8,197 nucleotides of DNA from Candidatus Endonucleibacter bathymodioli. GTDB lineage: Bacteria > Pseudomonadota > Gammaproteobacteria > Pseudomonadales > Endozoicomonadaceae. Of this stretch, positions 1 through 5,504 are shown piece after piece. The notes under the pieces were generated by a model. It did not search any database. It saw only the letters and a list, made by a program, of their open reading frames with translations, and was not told the origin of the DNA. The position numbers were made by a program, and so were the translations under genes. The DNA is taken from contig JASXSV010000044.1 in NCBI GenBank assembly GCA_030674915.1, forward strand, positions 1-8,197. The letters are read 5' to 3'. Positions within the stretch are counted from its first letter, which is position 1; each line of letters starts with the position of its first letter.

Positions 1-3
1 TAA

Positions 4-129
4 GTAAAATATTTACCTATCGGCTATCATAGAACATCAGCCTCAACCCCAGCTAACATACATTCACTTATTATCCATTCAATTGATAATATTGATATTC
101 GTGATATTGTCAACACTTATTTAAACTAA
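4..129 (+). other. Possible 3' coding remnant (41 codons, no start)
   Basis: An open frame of 41 codons runs from just after an in-frame TAA at 1-3 to a TAA at 127-129. The conceptual peptide has a normal protein composition, with a stretch reading HSLIIHSIDNIDIRDIV near its end. There is no start codon and the stop sits right at the window edge, so if the frame was ever coding this is the 3' end of a gene broken upstream. I do not recognise the family. The length is short enough to arise by chance, so this is only a pointer for checking against sequence left of the window. Confidence 0.2.
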
Positions 130-423
130 ATGTCTATTGCTACCATCAATATTTGATTAAAATGCAACTATGGTGCTAGCAGCATTAATAACCGTAAGCT
201 CTTCACAATACCAGGGAACATGCGATTAAGTACAGTTTTTAAGTGAATAGACACATTGCAGTCAATTCGCAGGTTGACAGTCCACTTTTTGTTCATTTTT
301 CAGGCCCTGTATGCCGATCCTATATTTTGACCATTACGAAGACTTAATCACATATTCCCTAGGCTACCAGCATAAGTGGCACATATTATTACCAATATAA
401 TCTCAATAGGATGGGCTTATTTC
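130..423. other. Non-coding stretch without a convincing gene
   Basis: No long frame is open here on either strand. A 42-codon minus-strand frame (296 to 168, starting MNKKWT, ending LLMLLAP) exists, but it has no ribosome binding site and an in-frame TGA two codons before its ATG, so it is not called as a gene. The stretch contains the inverted-repeat pair listed separately. It also contains a segment at 359-387 that matches about 22 of 29 positions of 2225-2253 (shared core CCAGCAT), so part of it may be a degraded dispersed repeat. Confidence 0.5.
211..363. repeat. Imperfect inverted repeat pair flanking about 110 bp
   Basis: The left arm at 211-230 (CCAGGGAACATGCGATTAAG) is the near reverse complement of the right arm at 343-363. 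The arms agree at about 18 of 20 positions with one single-base gap. They enclose about 112 bp with no transposase and no convincing gene. The arrangement would suit a small non-autonomous element or the remnant of an insertion sequence, but I see no clear target duplication outside the arms and the ends do not resemble those of the IS5-family element at 2326-3525. Confidence 0.35.
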
Positions 424-468
424 TAGCCTATCAATACTTTTAATATGGATAGAAAGTACATATGATAT

Positions 469-497
469 TTGACTACAGAACACTTTAAATATATAAA
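469..497 (+). promoter_or_regulatory. Sigma70-type promoter of the ankyrin gene
   Basis: TTGACT at 469-474 (5 of 6 to the -35 consensus) is followed after exactly 17 bases by TATAAA at 492-497 (5 of 6 to the -10 consensus). Transcription would start near 504, giving a leader of about 37 bases before the ATG at 541. This is the best-formed promoter in the window. The palindrome at 480-501 covers its spacer and -10 box, which suggests control by a repressor bound there; that control is inference. Confidence 0.6.
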
Positions 498-501
498 GTG
501 T
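480..501. promoter_or_regulatory. Perfect palindrome over the -10 region, candidate operator
   Basis: ACACTTTA and its exact reverse complement TAAAGTGT are separated by AATATA. The palindrome lies over the spacer and -10 box of the ankyrin promoter. No T-run follows, so it does not look like a terminator. The same palindrome, with one extra base pair per arm, occurs at 2000-2023 in the duplicated upstream region. It has outlasted much of the surrounding sequence there, which supports a binding-site role. Confidence 0.5.
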
Positions 502-527
502 GCTCACTAGCTTACATACATAAAATC

Positions 528-532
528 AAAGG
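528..532 (+). promoter_or_regulatory. Ribosome binding site deciding the ankyrin gene start
   Basis: AAAGG at 528-532 lies 8 bases before the ATG at 541, an ideal spacing. An in-frame GTG at 532 overlaps this site and would add only MLE in front of a canonical signal peptide, so ATG 541 is preferred. Confidence 0.6.
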
Positions 533-540
533 TGCTTGAG

Positions 541-1896
541 ATGAAAAAAATTATTGCCATATTTGCACTGTTTGCAATTAGTGCTGGCGTGATGGCAGGA
601 ATAGATGAATGTTTTGAAAAACTATGGCGTGCACTCTTAAATAATAATGAATCATCATTTAGAAAAGTCTGGGAAAAAACAAACAATGCTCATAGGCAAA
701 AGATTGCTACGATGAGAGTGTGTTGGAATACTAATAAGCACACATTATTGCATGTGGCATGTAAGAATAAAATGACTGAAATAGTTGAGCTATTATTGTA
801 TTATGGTGCAGACGTTAATGGTGAATGTAACCCTTCCTGTGAGACTCCACTTTTGCTTGCTGTTGACAATCAATATCTAGAAATTTTTAAAACATTATTG
901 AATAACAATGCAAATGTTAATGCAATAAATACTAATGGAAATTCGGTCATTCATCTGGTTTGTAGAGTAGAGGATACTTCTATGTTGAAGGCGTTACTGG
1001 ATCATCGCCCAAATGTTGACGCTAAGGACTATAATGGTCAAACTGCCCTTCATCATGTGGTTACTAAAAATATGGTAGATCACACACAACTTTTATTATC
1101 GGCAGGTGCGTCAGCAAATATTAAAAATGATGAAGGTGTGACTCCTATTTTTCTAACTATTTATGATAACGTTCTACTTAATATTTTATTGCATCACAAC
1201 TCACATCTTGATTACGCAGATTCTAAGGGGTATACGTTGCTGCATCATGCAATACGTAATGGCCGTATAGATACAATGCATATTTTGTTAGAATCTGGCG
1301 CAAATGTTAATGTGACAAATGCTTCTGGTTCAACTCCACTACATTATGCAGCTAGTCATCACATGTGCCTTAGACCTCCTAATCGTATATCCAGGGAAGA
1401 GGCTATATCCATTGAAAATTCTGAGACAATGCAAATGGTTAATAGTTTGATTATTAATGGTGCTGATGTTGACATAAAAAATAATAAAGGAAAAACTCCG
1501 CTTCATAATGCTTCAAGCTTTTCTTCTAGAGAAGTTATAAAGCTTTTATTGAATAACAAGGCTGATATTAATGGTGTGGATCTTAATGGTTATACGATGC
1601 TTCATTGTGCGATACTCCATAAGAATATAGACGGTTTAGTGTTTTTACTGGATTCCAATCTGTTTGCCTGCTATGATAAAGACTTCTGGGGTAATGTAGT
1701 TAAGTTTACACAAGAGTCATCTAACAACGATTGCCTCAACATCTTATTGCCTTATTTGAAGAAAATAGATGAAGCGATATCCGCACTGGATGATCGATTT
1801 AATGCGCTCATAGGTAATCTTTCAGCGTCAGAAAAGTATTATGTGAGTGCTTTGATTGTTATAAACCAGCATAGCCTAAAACTTAAGAATAAGTAA
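541..1896 (+). CDS. Secreted ankyrin-repeat protein
   Basis: This 451-residue protein starts with a clear Sec signal peptide: KK, a hydrophobic stretch (IIAIFALFAISAGV), then a likely cut after VMA at residue 19. About nine ankyrin repeats cover residues 66-381, recognisable by the TxLHxA and LLxxGAxxN pattern; the clearest are at about 66-95, 165-197, 229-261 and 316-348. Repeat 7 (about 262-315) is split by an insertion of about 20 residues between its two helices. The last 70 residues are helical and not repetitive. Ankyrin repeats bind other proteins, and in host-associated bacteria such proteins are often effectors. The signal peptide implies export to the periplasm and perhaps beyond by a two-step route, not direct type III or IV injection. 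The target is unknown. The gene stands alone on this strand, and a decayed partial copy of its 5' end follows at 2063-2250. Confidence 0.93.
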   Translation: MKKIIAIFALFAISAGVMAGIDECFEKLWRALLNNNESSFRKVWEKTNNAHRQKIATMRVCWNTNKHTLLHVACKNKMTEIVELLLYYGADVNGECNPSCETPLLLAVDNQYLEIFKTLLNNNANVNAINTNGNSVIHLVCRVEDTSMLKALLDHRPNVDAKDYNGQTALHHVVTKNMVDHTQLLLSAGASANIKNDEGVTPIFLTIYDNVLLNILLHHNSHLDYADSKGYTLLHHAIRNGRIDTMHILLESGANVNVTNASGSTPLHYAASHHMCLRPPNRISREEAISIENSETMQMVNSLIINGADVDIKNNKGKTPLHNASSFSSREVIKLLLNNKADINGVDLNGYTMLHCAILHKNIDGLVFLLDSNLFACYDKDFWGNVVKFTQESSNNDCLNILLPYLKKIDEAISALDDRFNALIGNLSASEKYYVSALIVINQHSLKLKNK

Positions 1897-1941
1897 CATA
1901 CACATGCCAGATAAAAGTTAAAGCGGATTATCTCATTTCCA

Positions 1942-2062
1942 ACCTATCAATACTTTCAAAATTGGTATAGGAAGTACAGGTCATATCATCTTACTGCAAC
2001 ACACTTTAAATATGTAAAGTGTGCCTTACTAATTTGTTTTCATAGCGTTAAAGGTGTTTGCA
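1942..2062 (+). repeat. Second copy of the ankyrin upstream region
   Basis: The stretch aligns with 424-540 upstream of the intact ankyrin gene. It shares CCTATCAATACTTT at its start, GAAGTACA-type sequence in the middle, the palindrome, and AAAGGTG just before the ATG. The position equivalent to the -35 box has changed from TTGACT to CTTACT and the -10 from TATAAA to TGTAAA, so this promoter copy is probably weak or dead. With the pseudogene that follows it shows that a whole promoter-plus-gene unit was duplicated in tandem. Confidence 0.7.
2000..2023. promoter_or_regulatory. Second copy of the palindrome
   Basis: CACACTTTA and its exact reverse complement TAAAGTGTG flank AATATG. The arms are one base pair longer than in the copy at 480-501, and the palindrome is intact although the coding sequence behind it has decayed. 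It lies 39 bases before the former ATG, as in the first copy. Confidence 0.5.
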
Positions 2063-2250
2063 ATGGAAAAATTATTACCCTATTTACACTATTTGCGATA
2101 AGTGCTGACGTATGGCAGGAATAGATAAGTATTTTAATAATCTTAAGTTTCAAACTTCATCAATGATGAGCTGGGATTTATAATAACCTGGGACAGAATA
2201 AACGATGAATATAGGGAAAAGATCCTAGATTGCCAGCATGAGTGACACAC
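2063..2250 (+). pseudogene. Decayed 5' copy of the ankyrin gene
   Basis: The sequence matches the first 60 or so codons of the ankyrin gene but is frameshifted. After one base lost in the A-run near the ATG, the frame reads MEKIITLFTLFAISADV, matching MKKIIAIFALFAISAGV. A second lost base before ATGGCAGG then gives MAGIDKYFNNL, matching MAGIDECFEKL. A further shift leads to FIITWDRINDEYREKI, matching FRKVWEKTNNAHRQKI. No ankyrin repeat survives: similarity ends near 2250, about 75 bp before the insertion sequence. The copy cannot make a functional protein. Confidence 0.8.
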
Positions 2251-2325
2251 GTTTTCCCGATAAACCCAATCTGATTCAGGTAGTTTAAAGTTTTTCGTGG
2301 GATAATGAGTCGACGCACTTAAAAA
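2251..2325. other. Unassigned stretch between the pseudogene and the insertion sequence
   Basis: No gene is seen here. Read on the minus strand it is probably the original downstream flank of the F-box gene, now separated from it by the insertion sequence. It ends in five A residues directly at the element's left end, and the other side begins with six A residues, which would fit a short duplicated A-run target. The joint with the ankyrin pseudogene near 2250 is unexplained. Confidence 0.4.
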
Positions 2326-2340
2326 GAGACCTTTGCACGA
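2326..2340 (+). repeat. Left terminal inverted repeat of the insertion sequence
   Basis: GAGACCTTTGCACGA. It differs from the right end at one position (C instead of T at base 5). Confidence 0.85.
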
Positions 2341-2460
2341 TAACGCTGCATAAGCCCCACTATTAATTAAATTGTATTTTTTTGAGGATAAAGCCTTAAA
2401 AAACACAATTACAGTTCGAATATGCGCCATTCGAGCCATTTCACCCTTCATTTTCGATTT

Positions 2461-3462
2461 TCAGACGCAACTTGCCTGCTGAATCGATAAACCTCGTTTA
2501 ATATTGTGCGCCACACACATTATTTCAAAACGTGTGCGATTTCGGCTTAAGCCAAGATAACGAGCTTTCGCCATGCCGTAGTGTAATTTCAAAACGCCAA
2601 ATACTCGCTCCACAGTGCAGCGCACGCCAGAATGTAAACGGTTAAAGCACTTATCATGTTCTGTTAATGGTTTATTTCGATAAGCACGTCTTATTATTCT
2701 GTTATCAATATTTCTATCATCCAGCCATTCACTGTGCTTCTTGCTGGAATAAGCACTATCCGCATAAACAGACGACTCTTCACCATCTAATAGCTCAGTG
2801 AAACAATTTGAATCGTGAATATTTCCTGCTGTGTAACCGATCGATTTTATCAACCCATCCTCATCGACATTTATGTGCGCTTTATAGCCGTAGGTACTTT
2901 TACTCTTCCCGTCAGAACCTGCTTTCACGTTCCACTTCGCGTCAGGATCCTGTGTTGAGTGCTTGTCTTTATCCTTATTTGGGCGACACTGTTTAGCCTC
3001 AATTACGCTAGCATCAACAATACTGATACCTCCAGATTTAATATAAAGACCTTTATCTATAAGCTGGGAATTGATTTCTTGAAGCAACTTATCCATAAGC
3101 AACAACTTATCGAGCTTCTGTCTAAATCGCCAAAAAGTACTGTGGTCCGGCACTGACTCTGAAATGTCGAGCGCAATAAATCGACGAAATAAAAGATCGC
3201 GAGCAAGCTGTTTCTCTAGGGCCGAATCGCTTAATTTATACCAACTTTGCAGCAGCAGTGCCTTAAACATCATCAGTGGAGGCCATGCCTTTTCGCCTCG
3301 AGAACTTGAATGTATATCTTTCAGATGATGCTCTAAGCGAGCCCAATCAATGAGTTCATAGACAGAGTCGAGTTCTTTCACTGCATCGTGATCAATCAGC
3401 ATTGAATCTGCTAGACTGCGTTGTTTCAGATTTTTCCAAGCCCTAATTTCACCGAAAGGCAT
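2461..3462 (-). CDS. IS5-family DDE transposase
   Basis: This full-length transposase of 333 residues cuts and rejoins DNA at the ends of its own element. The N-terminal part (about 35-115) is the helical DNA-binding region usual in this family, containing SDSALEKQLARDLLFRRF and PDHSTFWRFRQKL. The RNase H-like catalytic part follows. D150 in IVDASVIEA, D235 in YADSAYSS and E285 in VERVFGVLK form the DDE triad, and R281-x3-E285-x6-K292 matches the R(3)E(6)K part of the family's C1 signature, although the usual Tyr three residues before the Arg is Ser. The ATG at 3462 is the first in frame inside the element; no strong ribosome binding site precedes it. TATAAT at 3479-3484 may be its -10 box, without a good -35. 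No frameshift or stop is seen, so it is probably active. Confidence 0.95.
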   Translation of the reverse strand: MPFGEIRAWKNLKQRSLADSMLIDHDAVKELDSVYELIDWARLEHHLKDIHSSSRGEKAWPPLMMFKALLLQSWYKLSDSALEKQLARDLLFRRFIALDISESVPDHSTFWRFRQKLDKLLLMDKLLQEINSQLIDKGLYIKSGGISIVDASVIEAKQCRPNKDKDKHSTQDPDAKWNVKAGSDGKSKSTYGYKAHINVDEDGLIKSIGYTAGNIHDSNCFTELLDGEESSVYADSAYSSKKHSEWLDDRNIDNRIIRRAYRNKPLTEHDKCFNRLHSGVRCTVERVFGVLKLHYGMAKARYLGLSRNRTRFEIMCVAHNIKRGLSIQQASCV

Positions 3463-3492
3463 TGATTGTGCAAGGCTTATTATACCTGTTTT

Positions 3493-5193
3493 TCAGTTAT
3501 TTAGCGAGATTCGTGCAAAGATCTCAAAAAATCTTTTAATCGCACCTTTTCTAGGTGGTAATGGCTTATCTTCAAAGTTAAGCTTTAATATTTCGGCTTT
3601 ACGATCACCACTAATGGCCATTATATAGCGACTATCTGTGCTAAATGTGGCAATGACTCCATTATCTTTGTGCTTTACTGCAGGGATAATAACGCAACCT
3701 TTTTCTGTCCAAATACCCTTCCCCCCCAAACTCCAAACTCTAACGGTATTATCACGACAGCCAAACACCAAATGGCAACTATCGGAGCTGAAGTCGACCG
3801 TGTTGATACCAATTAAAACTAAAGTGCTTACCCATTGTCCAGTCCTATGTCCAGTCCTAATCTGGCTATAAATCATAGCGCACCTCTTACAACCATCAGT
3901 GATTACCACATGGAGACCATTGGCACTAATGGCACTTGGCAACGTAGAAATTGTATTGCTATCTTTGGCACTAATGGCACTTGGCAGATCAATTTTACTA
4001 ACTATCATAGTGGCTGTATTTACCCATTCCCCTTCTTCATTTCGACCCCAGATTTTATTATCACCCCGATATCCACTCATCAATATATGAGAACCACTAG
4101 CGCTGAAGATGGCTCTGTTCATCTCGCCTACACCGGCAAGGAGAGCTTTTCTTTCCCATTTCCCATCCATTCCCATGCCCCAGACCGATGATACACAAGC
4201 AAAACCAGTAATCATCACATGAGTGCTATCGGAACTAAAAGATATACCTACACGTTTTCTATAGTTATACCTACGGCTTTTACTAACGTTGATTATGAAG
4301 GTTTTCTCTGTCCACTCCCCAGTAGCCCCCAAACCCAATATTGAGATATTGACACCATCACGGACCACCATATAACGGCAATTATCGCTGATGGCGAGTA
4401 CGCTGATATCGTCATTAACAATGGTGAATGTGAATTTTTCGGACCACTCCCCATTCATCCCTAAACCCCAGATTGTAGCATTATCATCAAATTCGGTGGT
4501 CTCCACATGGCTGGCATCACCACGAAAGGTTGCTTGCTTAAGAGCGAATTCATGGGGAACGGTAGCTTTTTTCATCCACTGCCCATCATTTTCCATACTA
4601 AAGATCATGACAGTGTTATCCCAATCCATGATCACAGCATGACGTCCATCATAGTTGAACCTAGCGCAGAAGACATTGTCGGCAATCCTAGCGGTGCGCT
4701 CTAACCTGAATTTATAACAGTTACTCATCAACCCACTAACCGTGTGAAATAACACATATGGGAAATAGTATTTTTTATTATTTTTAAGAATAACTAGATC
4801 ATCAGCTACCTTTTCATCGCCCCCAAATTGCTTTATAAAAGCTCTAAGTTCATCTTCACTGATCTCCGCTGCACGACTTTTTAATTGAGACTTTTGCCAA
4901 ATAGAAAGGCGTGAAAACCAAACTTTAGCTACAGCATAATGATTGCATATGAGATTTCTTGATGACCTACAAGTTCTTGACAATCTGCAAAGATCATCAA
5001 TATTAAGATAAGAAAAAATATTATTGACACAAATGCAAGGAAGCTGAGAAAGTAATATTTCCTGATCCTCCAGCACATTATCTTCTAAACCCTGCATATC
5101 GGCATCTAATCCATCCAATGAAGCTATATTCATACCACTTAAGAGCATTGCAAGAGCCAAAGAGAACAGTCTAATCATTTTAATAACAACCAT
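3493..5193 (-). CDS. Secreted F-box protein with a WD40-like propeller
   Basis: This 566-residue protein starts with a hydrophobic signal segment (about residues 6-25). A convincing F-box lies at about 50-82, with LP at 51-52, IFSYLNIDDLCRLSRTC and a final R. A spacer follows, then seven WD40-like repeats and a partial eighth (about 168-540), each ending in an IWG or VWS strand followed by a Gly...Trp turn (GLGMNGEW, GMGMDGKW, NEEGEW, GGKGIW). In eukaryotes an F-box binds Skp1 and a WD40 propeller holds the substrate of an SCF ubiquitin ligase, so a role in redirecting host ubiquitination is inferred. The signal segment implies Sec export. ATG 5193 or ATG 5178 could be the start; neither has a good ribosome binding site, and the second gives a more typical signal peptide (MIRLFSLALAMLLSG). 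The last ten codons and the TGA lie inside the insertion sequence. Confidence 0.88.
   Translation of the reverse strand: MVVIKMIRLFSLALAMLLSGMNIASLDGLDADMQGLEDNVLEDQEILLSQLPCICVNNIFSYLNIDDLCRLSRTCRSSRNLICNHYAVAKVWFSRLSIWQKSQLKSRAAEISEDELRAFIKQFGGDEKVADDLVILKNNKKYYFPYVLFHTVSGLMSNCYKFRLERTARIADNVFCARFNYDGRHAVIMDWDNTVMIFSMENDGQWMKKATVPHEFALKQATFRGDASHVETTEFDDNATIWGLGMNGEWSEKFTFTIVNDDISVLAISDNCRYMVVRDGVNISILGLGATGEWTEKTFIINVSKSRRYNYRKRVGISFSSDSTHVMITGFACVSSVWGMGMDGKWERKALLAGVGEMNRAIFSASGSHILMSGYRGDNKIWGRNEEGEWVNTATMIVSKIDLPSAISAKDSNTISTLPSAISANGLHVVITDGCKRCAMIYSQIRTGHRTGQWVSTLVLIGINTVDFSSDSCHLVFGCRDNTVRVWSLGGKGIWTEKGCVIIPAVKHKDNGVIATFSTDSRYIMAISGDRKAEILKLNFEDKPLPPRKGAIKRFFEIFARISLNN
3511..3525 (-). 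repeat. Right terminal inverted repeat of the insertion sequence
   Basis: Read on the minus strand this is GAGATCTTTGCACGA. It is translated as part of the F-box protein, giving residues around EIFAR near its C-terminus. Confidence 0.85.
3920..3986. repeat. Tandem in-frame duplication (45-bp period) in the F-box gene
   Basis: A 22-base sequence beginning TTGGCACTAATGGC is present identically at 3920-3941 and 3965-3986, a period of exactly 45 bp. In the protein it gives LPSAISA twice (residues 403-409 and 418-424), so 15 residues were added without breaking the frame, in the linker between the fifth and sixth propeller repeats. The identity at DNA level suggests a recent event. Confidence 0.75.
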
Positions 5194-5399
5194 TTAAACA
5201 ATTGAAATCAATATATAATGTATCTTAAAAATACGTTTGTATGCAATATAGTTGATTATTGCACATATGTCTATATGCAAAGCCGTAATTTTGTTAGCTA
5301 GTGAGGAAAAACGCACCAAAATAGAGAGTTGTTGTTTTCGATCACTATGCATTGGATCTAATGCCGCAAAACCACCTTTGTCAACGGCAGCCACTTGGT
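5194..5399 (-). promoter_or_regulatory. Non-coding leader upstream of the F-box gene
   Basis: The 206 bp between the unknown secreted protein gene and the F-box gene most likely hold the F-box promoter. A perfect -35 box TTGACA lies at 5379-5384 on the minus strand, but the hexamer 17 bases on, TTAGAT, is a poor -10. A 66-codon minus-strand frame starting with GTG fills the stretch and stops directly before the F-box ATG. It has no ribosome binding site, no recognisable domain and a composition that turns very AT-rich, so it is not called as a gene. A palindrome is listed separately. Confidence 0.35.
5259..5280. promoter_or_regulatory. Imperfect palindrome upstream of the F-box gene
   Basis: TTGCACATA and TATATGCAA pair over 9 positions with one G-T mismatch around a 4-base centre. 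The TATGCAA half also occurs as a direct repeat at 5240-5246. No T-run follows on the minus strand, so a protein-binding site is more likely than a terminator. It is unlike the palindrome upstream of the ankyrin gene. Confidence 0.35.
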
Positions 5400-5504
5400 T
5401 TACTTTTTAAACTCGTCCATTAAACTTTTAACAACATCGCTAGCTAATATGGCACTAGCAATATCTCTAGCTTCATAATCACGTAAAGACTTATTTGCAT
5501 CATG
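5400..5504 (-). pseudogene. In-frame continuation of the unknown secreted protein past a TAG
   Basis: Directly after the TAG at 5505-5507 the same reading frame stays open for 34 codons and ends at a TAA at 5400-5402. It begins HDANKSLRDYEARDIA and ends SLMDEFKK, a charged helical tail of normal protein character and codon use. The simplest reading is that this is the original C-terminus, lost through a nonsense change, with TAG perhaps from CAG. Translational readthrough or a sequencing error are alternatives. Confidence 0.6.

Larger units (their letters stand above)
2326..3525 (-). mobile_element. IS5-family insertion sequence, complete, 1200 bp
   Basis: Both ends can be read. The left end begins GAGACCTTTGCACGA at 2326, and the right end read inward from 3525 begins GAGATCTTTGCACGA, 14 of 15 identical; weaker similarity (CGCT then ATAA) continues inward with one gap. 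The element holds a single intact transposase gene on the minus strand, with about 135 bp between its stop and the left end. Flanks of AAAAA on the left and AAAAAA on the right allow a target duplication of up to 5 bp that cannot be sized in a homopolymer. The length and gene order are typical of the IS5 family. Intact gene and ends suggest recent arrival. Confidence 0.88.

Noticed and set aside
261..290. Hairpin GTCAA/TTGAC followed by a T-run, as a terminator
   Set aside because: The stem is only five base pairs and the T-run starts eight bases after it; no gene clearly ends just upstream.
168..296. A 42-codon minus-strand frame beginning MNKKWT
   Set aside because: It is short, without a ribosome binding site, has a stop two codons upstream of the ATG, and partly lies inside the inverted-repeat pair.
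2143..2451. A 102-codon minus-strand frame across the left end of the insertion sequence
   Set aside because: It starts inside the element's non-coding end, crosses the inverted repeat and runs antisense through the ankyrin pseudogene. No domain or ribosome binding site is seen.
3638..4704. Several plus-strand frames of 60-118 codons inside the F-box gene
   Set aside because: They are antisense shadows of the propeller repeats, without domains or start signals.
5194..5394. A 66-codon minus-strand frame (GTG start) directly before the F-box gene
   Set aside because: It has no ribosome binding site or recognisable domain, and it covers the likely promoter and a palindrome of the F-box gene.
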